Assembly: GCA_033026295.1 (NCBI GenBank) | Contig: CM065170.1 | Location: 21,028,040-21,092,039, forward strand | DNA: 64,000 nt | Direction of reading: 5' to 3' | Source of the DNA: Channa striata | Lineage: Eukaryota; Chordata; Actinopteri; Anabantiformes; Channidae | In this document: positions 13,001 through 28,000 of the stretch, in pieces | Position numbering within the stretch: the first letter of the stretch is position 1 | How the letters are laid out: the number at the start of each line of letters is the position of its first letter | Translations under genes and position numbers: made by a program | The notes under the pieces: model-generated | Databases searched by the model: none | What the model saw: only the letters and a program-made list of their open reading frames with translations | Told to the model about the DNA's origin: nothing

Positions 13001-16000
13001 GGTGACCAAGTAAGTGTTCTGGGTGTGGTGCTGGTCCCTCCAACACCTCTGTCTTTTATCCTAAAATTTTGTCATGTCAACTGGATTTCTTTCTTCTTAG
13101 GTAGAAACTGCATATCCAAGCAGCTTCTTCAGCCAGGAAAAAGTGGCTAGGGAACCCAGTTATATCCTCCACAGTAAGCTTTGTGGAACCAAACCTGGAT
13201 GACTGAGAATCTTCATCGTCCTCTATCTGTTGTGTAAAAAGTATCAGACTGACTGTCCTGTCAGCCAGTACATGCATGCGTAGTAGTGCCTTAGCAAACC
13301 AAGTGTTAGCAACCCAAGTTTCACATGGGCACAGTTTTCAGCAGAAACTGCGGGACAACCGATGTCAGGCTAGTGTTTTGGGCTGGGATGGTGTGTTCAA
13401 GGACAGATCGATGAACAGGTTGTATAGTAGACACCAATTACTAAGCCAATGTCAGTTACCTAAAACTGTAGTCTTTGAAACACTGAAACACTTCCTCCTG
13501 TTTCTTGACGGTCAACACACTCTAGTGAGGACAAACAATTTCATCTCATCTTGGTGAGAAAACATACATACCAGCCATTTTGAATTTGGGTGTATATCTC
13601 CTTTTAAGGGGAAATCCACTTTATGCAGATTAAAGCTGAACTTACCTATAGGCGATCAGATTTGCCAAGCTGAGGTGGATGTATTTTCAATGTAGAAGAA
13701 TGCCCAGTGTGGCTCCTTGAGCAAACAGAGCACGCCAATAAGCATGCTCTCACACGAGCGGCCTTGCATTCTCCTTTGTGTTTTTTCCCCTTGTCCTGAT
13801 TCCACCCATACTGCTAAGAATACAGTAGAACCTGAACTGGCTGGTGAAGGTGAAGCAGTGCAGTGCCCCCTCTAAGACAAATGGCCTAAACCCAGAGTGG
13901 TACAACCTGTGGGGCATGAACAGTCCAACATGGGAACTGCTGGGCTACCATAGAGTGACATTAATACCATTCAAAAAGCCCAAGCATCATCCAGCAGGCT
14001 TCTTTATGACTAAATGGGAAGAAGGAATGGAGAGGAATGGTATAGCAAAAAAGGTGGAATTCCTTTCCAGTCTTCAGTAGGTACAATCTTTACTTTTCTA
14101 CAGGACTTAATTGAAAATGAAAAGGCATTTTCTAATGATAAGGTATATTTGGCTGAAATTTCCACTTTTGATGGTACTGTAAAACAGTTGTTCAGCACCC
14201 ACTGGATGCTAGTTTGTAAAGGGAACACAGAGACTGTTGCCTCCCTTCAAGTGGGTTGTATCAAACTGGGACTTAGCCTTTCACAGCCTTCACCAGCGAT
14301 TTGAGCACATAAACATGATGATGTTATTTCTTAAGGTTGCTCTGCCAGTGTATAGGCATAATTAAATGCGCAGTTGACATTTACACTCTATCTGTGCATC
14401 CTGTCTGCATGTGGTTATATTATTGAGATTGAAACCTAATTCAGTTTTCATTCAACAGTGATAAATACACACCAGTGCCCATCACCAAACAAAGACATTC
14501 TCATTAAATAGTTGATGACACTGCACTGGTCTGCTCCAGTTGGGTTGCGGGCTAACTCTACCAGGTTCTCTTGCAATCTCTTGGGGTACTCCATAACCCT
14601 GATTGTCAGAGAAACATTAGTAAGATTGAAAGGAATATTGAATCGTTGTGTAACTTTGCAAAGACAATGTCGGACTCCGTAGTTTTCTCTGGACCCCTGC
14701 CAAATCTGATCAGTGACGACATGTATAGCCGCATGCCGTCACTCAACAGCTGGCTAGGTGGTGTCCAGCAAACGATGTGGGCTACATAGACAATTGGAAA
14801 AGTTTTTGGGGAAAACCTAGGCTGATTAGGAGAGATGGCATCCATCCTACTTTTGATGGTGCCTCTGTCTTATCAAAAAATATGGCTGATTTTATTAGAC
14901 AACCAAAAGATTGACAGTCTAGAGTTGAGCCTTGGACGCAGAGATCCAGTCCTACACCCCTCTCTGCAGTATCCTTACAGCTGTCACCCCCCCACAACTC
15001 CCACATTCCTATAGAAACTGTGTCTGTTCCCCGATCAACTAAATTTAACAAACTAAAAATGATCACCAGAGGAGTTAATCATAATAACTTAATAAAAATC
15101 AGGACTGCTCCTCTTACTGAACAAAAAACTAAAACAATTAAATGTGGATTATTAATTATCAGATCTCTCTCATTTAAATCTCTGTTAGTAAATGACTTGA
15201 TAAACGATCATCAATTCAATTTATTTTGTCTCGCTGAAACTTGGTTGCAGAAGGAAGAATATGTTCGTTTAAATGAGTCACCCCCCCAAGTCATATTAAC
15301 TATCATGTTCCTAGAACCTCAGGCCAAGGTGGAGGAGTAGCAGCAATCTATCACTCAAGCTTACCAATAAACCCTAGACCTAAACATAGTTATAACTCAT
15401 TTAAAAGTCTTACTCTGAGCCTTTCACACCCAATCTGGAAAACTCAAAATCCACTTCTATTTGTTATTGTCTACCGTTCTCCAGTCCCTTCATTATTAGA
15501 TTCAATTGGTTTCTCTCAAAATGTAAAAGAACCCAGTCACTGTTTTAGTCACAACCTAGACCTTGTCTTTACATATGGCATTGAAATTGATAAACTTACA
15601 GTATTTCTTCATAATTCTGTTCTCTCTGATCATTTTCTAATAACTGAATTTAATTTAATGGACTACACGGCAGCTAGAAAAAAGTTTTGCTTCAGTAGGT
15701 GTTTATCTGAAAACACTTTGAACAAATTTAAGGAAATGATGCCTTCATCATTTACTTCAACATGTACCGATATAACTTAGAGTAGCCACTTTAACTGTAC
15801 TCCTGTACAAGTTGATTGCCTGACTGATAATTATGCAGCATCTTTACGTTCAATACTTGGTGCTGTTGCCACTCTAAAAAGAAGGCAGTAATTCTGGACA
15901 GGCGATCTCCATGGTATAGCTCGCAAACCCGCAATTTAAAGCAGGCGTCACGAAAACTAGAAAGGAAGTGGCGTTCCACTCAGTCACAAGAATTACGCTT

Positions 16001-19000
16001 AGCCTGGAAAAAGAGTTTATACTTATACAAATTAGCACTCCGTAAAGCCAGAACAGCATATTATTCATCACTAATAGAGGAAAACAAGAACAACCCGGGT
16101 TTCTTTTCAGCACTGTAGCCAGGCTGACTAAGAGCCATAGTTCAGTTGAAACTAGTATTCCCTCAACGCTATGCAGCAATGACTTTATGACCTTCTTCAC
16201 AAACAAAATCATAGCTATTAGAAATAAAATTCACCAGACCCTCCCCACAAATACCACAGAATTAGAATCATCAGTAAGTCGTCAGTCCCTTTTAGACTGC
16301 TTTGTACCCATGGGTCTTGCTGAGTTAACTTCAACTATTATGGGATCTAAACCAACAACATGCCTGCTAGATCCTATTCCAGTTAGATTGCTCAAAGATG
16401 CTCTACCCTTATTAGACACATTCGTATTAGATATCATTAATCTATCTTTACAAACAGGATATGTACCAAAGGCCTATAAGGTAGCTGTAATCAAACCTCT
16501 ACTTAAAAAACCTTGTCTGGATCCAGGTGTCTTAGCCAATTACAGACCAATATCCAATCTCCCCTTTATTTCCAAAATACTTGAAAAAGTAGTTGCAAAG
16601 CAATTATGTGACCACCTGCACAGAAACGACTTATTTGAAGAATTTCAGTCAGGATTTAGAGTTCATCATAGCACAGAAACTGAACTGATTAAAGTCACCA
16701 AAGATCTTCTTCTGGCTTCAGATAATGGACTTGTCTCTATACTAGTACTGCTAGCTCTTAGTGTTGCATTTGACACCATTGATCACAGAATATTATTACA
16801 GAGACTAGAACATGTTATTGGAATTAAAGGAACAGCACTAAATTGGTTTAAATCGTATCTATCAGATTGATTCCAATTTGTTCATGTTAATGATGAATCT
16901 TCCACATACACAAAAGTTAGTTATGGAGTTCCACAAGGCTCTGTGTTAGGACCAATACTCTTTACTCTATATATGTCTCTCCTTGGCAACATTATTAGAA
17001 AACACTGTCTATGAAACCTGATGAAACAAATCAATTAATCAAACTACAATCATGTCTAAAAGACATAAGGGACTAGATGACGTATAATTTCCTTCTTCTA
17101 AACTCAGATAAAACTGAAGTGTTTGTATTTGGGCCTAAAAGTCTAAGAAACATGTTTTCTAACCATATCGCTACTTTAGATGACATAACTCTGGCCCCCA
17201 GTAGTACTGCAAGGAATCTCGGAGTCATTTTTGACCAGGATCTGTCATTTACCTCACACATAAAACAAATCTCTAGAACAGCCTTCTTCCACCTAAGAAA
17301 CATTGCCAAAATTAGAAGCATCCTCTCTCTGGTTCTTCCTCTCAACTGTTGCCTGTGGCTTGCTCAAGGGGGATTTGTTGGGTTTTCTAAATGTTTGTAT
17401 AGTCTTGACTTTATTATATAAAGTGCCTTGAGATGACCTTGTTGTAAATTGGCACTATATAAATAAAGTTGAATTGAATTGAATTAAGATTAAGTTTCAC
17501 CTGGCCACCATTCCTGCTGTTAGCGAGAAGAGGTGTGCTTATTTTGAATGAGGAGCGAGGCCTTATTGATCCTATATAAAAGCTTTGAAGTGAATGTTAG
17601 CCTATAAGGGCCGGGTTAATGGTATAAGTGCTTTTGTAAATACGTGGGTAGGCGAATTCCTTAGTGACGCAACTCACTCATACAACTAGAGATAATGATA
17701 CAAAAGTAACCTAAAGTTTTGAACATAAACACATTCATAGACAAATGATCCTGTCTGTATTATGACATACTTTAAGTCTATTCTTCACTTCAATCATCAT
17801 TTCCATCACACTGACCTCATACTGTACATTGCTGCTGTTCATGCTGTACTTTAAACACTGAACTAATACTCGTAACCATAACCCCTCACAACAGCAAAAC
17901 ATGCACAAAATGCACCTTAGGCAGGCAAATACAGTCAGGTCCATAAATATTGGGACATCGACACAATTCCAACATTATTGGCTCTATACACCACCACAAT
18001 GGATTTGAAATGAAACGACCAAGATGTGCTTTAACTGCAGACTGTCAGCTTTAATTTGAGGGTATTTACATCCAAATCAGGTGAACGGTGTAGGAATTAC
18101 AACAGTTTGCATATGTTCCTCCCACATGTTAAGGGACCAAAAGTAATGGGCCAATTGGCTTCTCAGCTGTTCCATGGCCAGATGTGTGTTATTCCCTCAT
18201 TATCCCAATTACAATGAGCAGATAAAAGGTCCAGAGTTTATTTGAAGTGTTCTGTATTCATTTGGAATCTGTTGCTGTCAACTCTCAAGATGAGATCCAA
18301 AGAGCTGTCACTATCAGTGAAGCAAGCCATCATTAGTCTGAAAAAGGATAAGAAAACCATCAGAGAGATAGCAAAAATATTAGGCGTGGCCAAAACGACT
18401 GTTTGGAACATTCTTAAAAAGAAGGATCGCACCAGTGAGCTACCACCTCATCAGTGAAGCATGGTGGTGGTAGTGTCATGGCGTGGGCATGTATGGCTGC
18501 TAATGGAACTGGTCCTCTTGTATATATTGATGATGTGACTGCTGACAAAAGCAGCAGGATGAATTCTGAAGTGTTTCGGGCAATATTATCTGGTCATATT
18601 CAGCCAAATGCATCAGAACTCATTGGACGGCGCTTTGCAGTGCAGATGGACAATGAGCCAAAGCATACTGCAAAATCATATATTTATATCACTTGTCAGT
18701 GTTCTCATCATCTTCAAACATGTCCCCACCTTCCTGTAGAAATGTTTACCCCAGTATTGAATATCTCTTTTGGATTTGTTGAGACAAATATTTTGAATGA
18801 TGAATGGTGTTTCTTGCAGCTGGCTCTGCTACAAGAGGAGTGGAGAGGGCGAAGCCTGTCATCTCAGCTGATGACTGGAGCAGAGCTGGAGGAGAGCAGC
18901 ACCACTGATGGCTTCCAGCACCCCAGAATCAGGTCAGTGCAAGATACAATTTGTGATTATGTGATATTCTAACAATAGAATACAATTGAAAAAATATTGA

Positions 19001-22000
19001 TCTGGTTTATTTTGAAGCAGGTGTGTTGAATCTTATAATACTGAGATGACTTATCAGCTGTTTGTTTTCATGAGATAACTATTATTGCAGCCTCATTTTG
19101 GAATGTGGAAAGTTCTTGCAGTGGTCATTGCGAGATGTGAGTAATGTGCTAAGACAGATGTAAAACCCATCTTTTAATCGTTCACCTGCCGGATTTGTGG
19201 TTGTAGGTACCTGTGGATCCGTATGCAGCAAGTTAAGGAGCAGATAGCTGAGCTTTCCAGAAAGCAGGCCTACCGACCTCATAAACCCCAGTATGGTCAG
19301 CTCTTCCAGGAGCTCCAGCACTACCTCTGCAGCATTGGCCAGGCATCTGCAGTGCAAGACCTACTCTCCCAGTTGCTGAAAGCCCTGCAGGAATCATCCT
19401 CACAGTCAAGGTCAGCAGTTCAGGTTCTGCTGAAAGAGGAGGCTGTATGGCAATCCTCGCAGCAGCGCTTCTGCCAGAGGCTACGAGAGGACTACCCACT
19501 GTACCCTGATGTGGTTGGACCAGTGCGGACCGGCATCCTCCAGCTTCAGTATGGCATAAGATTAGTGGCTGCCCAGGTAGCTGCCTCACTGACGCCTGTA
19601 TCAGGTCTGCCCGAGCTGGTGTCATGCCTGCTGGCCTTCCCCTCTGTGTGCAACAGCCTACCATCTTACCTGTCCCGCGCGGACTTCCTCTGCTCTAGGG
19701 CATGTATGGATGTCTTGCACCGCCTAGCAAGGCTTTTGTCACAACAGGATTCTGATGATGTGGTCCCCCAGACGTCCACACTTCTTCTGAACGCTCTGCT
19801 ACATGTGCAGTGCCATGTTGTTTCTACAGGAGAGCTCAGCCAACAGGCATGCACCCTCCTCAGACACATCTGTCAGGTCAGAACTTTGAGTTCTGTGTCA
19901 AATATCTGGCTGACTGTCTTAACAGTTCTTAAGATAAATGCTCACCAAGTCAATGCTGAATGTATGATTATGCTCCCCAGGCTCTGGTCAATGAGTGGGA
20001 TGAACAGGAGAGACAGCACAGAGAGCAAGAACAGCTGAAATCGAACCTGTACTGCAGCCGCAGTCGATTGCATGGCTCGCAACTAACTGAAGATGAGCAG
20101 GAGGAAAGAGACTTCAGACGCCGGTTTCCTCAGTTTAGCCAGGTATTCATTTAGAGTTGTTCATACTTATACACACAATATAAAAAAGACTATTATTGGT
20201 CTTTTTTAGTCAGCACAGCAACATCTAAAAAATGGTGGAGTAGTTAGTATTTTCACCTTGAAGCTAGATACTCAGGGTGATTCTATCTGCTGGCTGTGGC
20301 CCTTCGTCTCTTTCCTGCTTTGATATACTTTATATATGCAGACCCTGGAAATTAAAATGCAAATTATATTGTCTGAAAAACTGAGAAAGAAAGCTCACAG
20401 CTCTCCAAAAATGCATGAATGCATTTAATGAGCTAATTGATAATTATGATAAATTATTTTTTTTGTCTGGACCATGAATGTCTACATTAATAGCTGTCTG
20501 GCTGACAGCTACATAGACAAAAATATTGGTAAGATAAAGGATAAGTCAGCCTTATCTTTATTTTTTGTCTTTACTCTTCATTAGGATTTTGCAGACATTG
20601 TGTCACCACCAAGTTTGGAGGGTCCAGCAAGCTTGGGATTGGAAGAATCCCCTGAGGAGTCCAGTGACAGTGGCTTCCTGTCTTCAGCAGACATGAACAC
20701 TGTGGTCGAGGTGCATCAGTGCCTGTGTCTGGGATACGCCCGGTCCCTGTGGTATCAGGGTAAAGCACCAGTATATCACAGGAATCAAGCTATCAAAGTC
20801 CTGGTGTCCTCCTATCAGGTTGCTGCCCCTGTGATGTCCCGCTTTTACCATCTGATTGGTTAGTATCGTAGTTCAGTTAACAGTATCAGTTAGACACAGT
20901 AACATACATCAGGAACACTGCCACACATTTTCATGTCAATAAATGTATACACTGATCAGCTCTAACAATAACACAACCTGGTAGTTTTAATATAGTAGTA
21001 TAATAGTATAATATAAAATAGTACCTTTTTATATTACAAACTAATAAATGCTTATGTATCACTATGGGATAATCATTTGTAAATGGTAAATGGTCTGCAC
21101 TTATATACAGTGAGGGAAAAAATTATTTGAACCCCAGCTGATTTTGTAAGTTTGCCCACTAACAAAGAAATGATCAGTCTATAATTTCAATGGTAGGTTT
21201 ATTTGAACAGTGAGAGACAACAATGACAAAAAAAATCCAGAAAAATGCGTTTCAAAAAGAGTTATAAATTAATTTGCATTTCCATGAAGCTGTATGCTGA
21301 TGAAACCATGGTCTGCTTAGATGTCACATGTGTTTTAATCAGCATCCTCACAACTGATGCACTGACAGTTGTTTGGAGAAAATGAGAAGAGGGCTAAAAC
21401 CAGAACCCCCGAAGCAACATCAACTGGGATCAAATCTGCATAAGACATGTAGATGACACCTTGGAAAAGATTAGGTTCAGGCATTACAGGCTTTCACAAA
21501 CCACAAAACTGCAGTAGACTTTAACATCATGTTCACCGGGGAGGACACCAAAGACAACAGTTAGCTTAGTCCAGTTAGATTAGTGGTTTGTGGCAATCTA
21601 GAAATGGAAATCGACAAGAAACCCACGTAAACTGATGAGTACCTGCAGTTTGACTCCCACCACTCACTGTAACACAAACGAGTCATCAGGACTCTGCACT
21701 ACAAATGGTAAATCCTCTGTGCTTATATAGCACTTTCCTACCTATTGGAACTGAAAGCGCTTTGCACTGCTTTACATTAACCTATTCCCACTCACAGTCA
21801 CACACACATTCATACACCGATGGGGGAGCTGTTGTGCAGCTGGGCAACGCTCACCAGGGGCAATTAAGCTGGAGTTTAGTGTCTTGCTACAGGACACTTC
21901 CACATTTGACTGGAGGAGCCGAGGATCAAACCAGCAAGGCAGACATAATCACTACCTTGATGAAAGATATCTCTCGTCGAGGTCTCTAAGACAGCTCTCA

Positions 22001-25000
22001 AGGCCTGTAATTGTTCTAACACTGCATACCTGTTCAGTTTAAAGCCACTAAAACATTAAGACAGAGACTTGTCAACCAAAAAGAATGAACACCTAAACAT
22101 GATAAGTGTAGTAGTAAATGCAGTCCAGTGCAGTGAAGAGTGTTTAGAGCCCTACGGGAGAAACCAAATGGTGTCAACACAAGAAGATGGTCCAACAGAG
22201 GAGAACACTTCAGAACCAGAGCCAGCAGTGTACCTACACCCAGTGGACAAAGGCCACTCATTTAATGGCAAAAGTAGACACATTTTTGACAGAGAAGACA
22301 AACTCTTTAAGATAGGTATATTAAAAGCAATTTATGTTCACATGGATAATCTGTCTCTTAGCAGAGGAGGCAGCAATCTTGTACAACCTCCCTTTTGCCA
22401 TTTGCTGACTTTCATCCATCCTAAAGTAGATTAAGACCACGTAACATATCCACGAAGAGGGCCAGACTTCCCTTCAAGAGGGATGAGTGTGTTAAGGGTT
22501 GTGATCATTTGATCCATATGACTCCTCCCTATTATTAACCTAACAGGTGACACACAAAGAATTAGACAGCAGCATTTTCTGTTACTACTTACTACATTAA
22601 AAATCTGTGCACCAGGCTTCCAAAATAAGTAAGAGATGGAGGAGAAATCAGGCTACTCCTCTCCCTTGCTGCATGTATGCACAGATTTCCAGTAACCAGT
22701 TAAGTGCATGTAAAAAGAATCAGTGTATCACGTTTTGCTCATATTAAGACCACCAATGATATAGTTGTGGCTGATTGGTGTATTTTCTATAATTAAGTGC
22801 TGAATAATAACATCCTATGTCCCCCTTCCCCCCCAGATTCTGAACTGGACCAGCAGCTTTTAGGAAGTGAACTGCTACTCTCTGCCCTCCTCCAGAACAC
22901 AGTTCAGGGCTCAGGGAGTCCTGATGGTCTGGCTGTGACTTCAGACGGACCTTATGACTTTTATCAACAGCCAAACATGACTGAAGCCCTCCTCTGTCTC
23001 CCTGTTCTGGACCAACTGAGAGTGGCAGTGAAGCAGAGACTAGACGACTGGCCAGAACATCCTGCACTTGTGCAGGTTAGTTTTTTATTAATTTGTTCTT
23101 GGTTTTTTTGTTTGGTTGTTTATTTGTTTTTGTTTTATTGTTTGTTTTGTATTAAGGCCCATCAAGTCGTTAATTGACCATGTAATATTCAACTGTAATA
23201 TTCTTGGCTATTGTGTGCTTATTACTTTTAGAAGGCTTTTTAGATCTAGGAATGAATGTGGGGGTAGAAGCTCCAATTCACAATGAAGGAATTTAGGTGG
23301 ATGGTTTGTGATTCTATGTTTTTGGGATTCACCACTCTACAGATTATTTGATTTGTAGATAAAGTAAACTCTTGCTCTGTAATCTGTTGCTGTACTGTGG
23401 ACTCTTAAATCTTAAATTCTGCATGTTTTCCAGCTTACTGTGGTGATGGAGAGGATCATGTCTTTCAGTCTGGCCAATCCACTTGCCAAGTTCCTCAATG
23501 GCCTGGAGATACTGCTTAGTAAAGCACAAGTGAGTTATGTTAAGCCTGTTTCACATATAAACTCTGGACAGTGTCTAGAGAAATGAGCCCTGGACATTCT
23601 CCATTTCACACATGTAACATTACAGTTTACATGTTAGTTTGTTGCTCAGAGGTAAGCTCTATTTATTGCTGCTTGTCTTCAGGACTGGGAGAATAATGCC
23701 AGTCGTTCAGTGTCTCTACGGAAGGAACTACACGCTGTCACCCAGCTCATTATCCAGTGGCGTAAACTAGAGCTCAGGTAAGACACAGAGATTAAATCAA
23801 GATAATGTCTTTTGTGTTACTGTAAAATGTTACTTTTTATTGTAGTTTAATGAAAGTATTAATTTGCAAATAGTCCTATATTTAACTCAACAAGAATATA
23901 AGTCCATATTACATAATACCAACGTCTATAGGCTCTTTGCTGCTCCTGATGTTTCCTTTCCTGTCATTTCTGTGGGTTAGCTGTTGGTCAAGCAGCCTGG
24001 ACAATGCAATGAAACGGCACTCTGAGAAGTCAACTAAACACTGGTTTTCTATCTACCAGCTGATAGAGCGGTATCTTGGAGAACAGAGGACAACCACAGG
24101 TAGAAAGGCTCTATTAGGAGTTGTTTTTTTTCTTTACATTTCATATACACAATCTAATGCAATCAAGTACAGCAGCTTTGCATAACTTCAGTTTAGAGAA
24201 GCTTGATATTTCTTAGTTTTTAAGTAGAAACGGAGAATTCTAATAATTCTACAGTATTATTAAGGTCATAGTGGGTGATCAATGTTTGCATCCACTTATA
24301 TGCCATTTCAATATAAGGGTTAATGAAAAAATATATTTTTAAAAATATTAAACTGGATTGAAAGTAAAAACTATATTTTACAACATCTGTGTAGTGGTAA
24401 AATATGGAAACTCTTTGGCATTATGTTAGAGGGTTTGGCAGCAAGAGTACTTTTCACACATTAAACATGCTTTATTCGTCACTGAGCACATATACTTTTG
24501 CACATACAAGTTACAGTGAAATTTGTCCTCTGCATTTGACCCATGCCCCTCTTGCTCAGGGACACACCTGGTGGGGAGGCTGGGGATTGCAGGTGGGCTG
24601 GGATCCATTTTGCCTTCCAGCGTCTCTACCCATTGAGCTACCAGGCCGCATTGATAATTTAGGCACATGATTTAGGCCTGTCCACAGCTACAGTGACTAC
24701 TGCAGCATGTTAAAAATTTAATGAATCTAAAGTTAATTATTCTAAACAATGCTCCAGTCAAAAAGGACCAAGTGTTAGAGGTTTGAGGTGAAAAGTAACA
24801 AGAAGCTTAGGACTGTTTTTCTACTCGTAATTCCCATTTCTCAAAAGGCAATGATGTTTTAAAAAATATATAAAATACACCATTTATAACACCATTATCT
24901 GCCAATCTACCAATTTTCTTTCCGGGTCTACTTTTTTAGGTGAGAATGTGGAACAACTCTCCTTGTCCTCGGTGTCCTCAACCCTCAAGGGCTTTATAGA

Positions 25001-28000
25001 GGGCTCCACCCTGGGTGAATTCCACACTCGCTTGGCCATGCTACTAAGCTTCCATTGTCACCTCCTTCTGGTCCCCAACCAGCCTGGACAAGGTAAACTA
25101 TTATTACTCTGTCTTGTGCAAAGTCTGTCCTCTAAAAGTTCATGTATGCCCCATGTACAGTATGTTGGAATTATAGAGTTATAGAATACTACAATAATTT
25201 CTCTCAAAATTATAATTTGACAGCATGGTAGAGAATTGAAATATTGTCCTTATGAACAATGCTCTTATCAAAATCAACTAATGAATTTATAACATTGCTT
25301 TAAAATTAATCTGCGACACAGTGAACTGTGCAAAATACGAGCTGCATCTGAATCCTTTCCAATGCAACTTTGCAATTTGTCACTTAATATAATTCAAAAT
25401 GTGATTAGTTAAATGAGTATCAACAACTTTATTGAAATGTTAACCAGATAGGGTTAGCTTTAGGTGCAAACTCTCGACTAAGCAACGGAAATTTTTTAAA
25501 CAGAGTCTTTGTCCAGTCTCCTGTGGAACCTGCATAAATACTACTGTCAGTTCTCTGACTGCATCCAGACGAAAATCAATCAACTCAGACAGCCCATCGA
25601 GAAGGAGCTTAAAGTATGTATAACCTATGTAGTCCCATTGTCACTGCATACCAATCCTTTAAACCTTTGTGCAGTGATTTAATTTATAAGCAGAGTATAT
25701 GTGCAAACAGAAGTTTCACAATTATGTCTATTGTTCTCAGGACTTTGTTAAGATCTCCAAATGGAATGATGTTAGTTTCTATTCGATCAAACAGTCAGTG
25801 GAGAAAACACATCGGTAAGTTATCACCCAGATTTTACACAGTTGGTACCTTTTATGCTGAAAATGTATAGCTTAGGGCTTTGTCTTTCTCAAGTTCTCTC
25901 TTCAGGATAGTTGGCTCCTCTTCCACTTCTTAACAGGTCATGTGTTTTTTTTCGCAGGACTCTCTTCAAGTTTGTCAAGAAGTTTGAGGAAGCTCTGAAT
26001 GGTCCAAGTGCCCCTTATCTGGTTGAACAAGGATGCACTTCAAGTTACGATAGTGTGGACGCCAACCCAGAACAACCCATCCAACAAGTTCATCAGGCAC
26101 TGAGGACCGCCCTGCCTGGCAAAGGCAGAGATCTACCGGTACCAGTATTGTTAAGCACACCGAGTATTTGTCCTCATGACCAATGACTAACAATAAAATA
26201 CACTGTGTCTGTCAGAATGAGGGCCTAGATGATGGAATTGAAGCTTCATTGCTACAGGATCGTTTGCCTGTCCTTACCCGGAAAATGAAGAAAATATGCA
26301 GCCAGCTCCTGAAGAAAAGTCCAGTGCCAGAGCTGGTTGAAGACCTGGACTGCTTTACTTGTAAAAATTATCTACACTCTAAACACAGCACAAACACAAT
26401 ATTCATTGAGTGGCTTTGTCAAGTCAAGTTGAATAGCAGTGTCTGACAGCCTTATTTTCTGTTTTTTTCCCCATTACTGATGCTGCACTTCAACGATGTA
26501 TTCAGCAGTAGGTCTTTAAACTCTCATTGAGAAATGTTAAATCAATGAGTAATTCATTGGTTAGACCAGGGGTGTCGGACTCCAGGCCTCGAGGGCCACA
26601 GCCCTGCTTGTTTCCAGCTATCCCTGTGAAACCCCTCATCTTCCAGATTCTGAATGACAGGACACACCTGATCCAGATAATCAAAAGAGGGCCGTGCAGG
26701 GGTAGTTGGAAAACTAGCAGGGCTGCGGCCCTCGAGGCCTAGAGTTTGAGACCTCTGGGTTAGACTGTTCTCTGGACCTGGTGTTGAAGGGCTAATAAAA
26801 GATTGTGAGATATTTTATGGTGTAACACAACAGCACAATTGTAAGTGTTGCTATAGCTCTAGAAAATCAGGAAGTGAAACATCTTGACTTGAGAGGATAA
26901 CTTTATAGTTACAGAAGTCACATTCTCTATTACTCTTTCCATCATTTCATATTAATAATTAGATCCTATAAACATATTAAGCAGGGCTTGAAGTATTTAG
27001 ATCAAGTAGCCCCTGAACAATGAGCTGTGTTTGATTGTACAATGCATGTGTTATTTCAGTGTATCAGATTTTTTTCAATCTACAGCATCTGTCACATGGC
27101 TAATTCGTATCTGTATCAACAGATACCTATTTACTTCCATCCTTGTTTGAAAAACTGCATCAGGCCACTCCTTGTTTTAGTGTTTACTGATTGTTATTAA
27201 CTCAACCTTTGTCAATGGTTGATGCTGGGATGGATAGATGGATGGTTGACAGGTGTGAGATGTACATGCATTGATGGCTGTCAAACATTCCACTTGCCTT
27301 GAAAAAGACAAGCTGTGATCAACAGGGTGTTTATACAGAATTAATGTTTAGTGTGTTGTCATCTTCATCAATATTAGGTATATTAAGGTATTTTAGATAC
27401 AGTGTAAAGTGCTTTGAGTACCAACAGGTAGAAAAGTGCTATATAAGTGCAGACCATTTACCATTTATATCTGTAAAATATTACCAAGAGCTAGGTTTGG
27501 ATTTAAATGACAGTGCTGCTTGAATCTGTAAATACTAAATGGTACATTTAGAAGTACATTTTGTGAATGTCTTTATACTTGTTAAATGTAAGCACAACTG
27601 TAATAACTTTACATTTTACTGTTTGTGGTTAAACAACAATTACATCTCTTTGAATATTCTATGTGCAATGAGAATTGCTGCCTCTATGGATCCTTACAAG
27701 TACCTGAGACTTTCAGACTCGTTTGACCATTTTCTGTAAAAAAAAAAAAATCCCTTCTCTTTTCAGGTGAGATCATAAGTAACGTTCAGAACCTTCAGAG
27801 CCTTACTATTGACACGTCAGCAGAGAAAGAGAAACAAAAGGCTGAGGTCAAGCACATCTTGCAACAGAAGCAGAGAGCTTTGTCGGACCTGTTCAAGATG
27901 CTCACAGAAATAGGTGAGTTTCAATCCCTGTAGTACTTTGACTCTTGAGAATTAAAAACAGTTAAAACATTTTTGTCTATTTGTTGTCTTTGACCCATGA

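Noticed and set aside
13844..14304. Overlapping open frames between the mdn1 exons at 11.8 and 18.8 kb
   Set aside because: No splice sites in phase with mdn1 and no recognisable domain; treated as unassigned intronic sequence.
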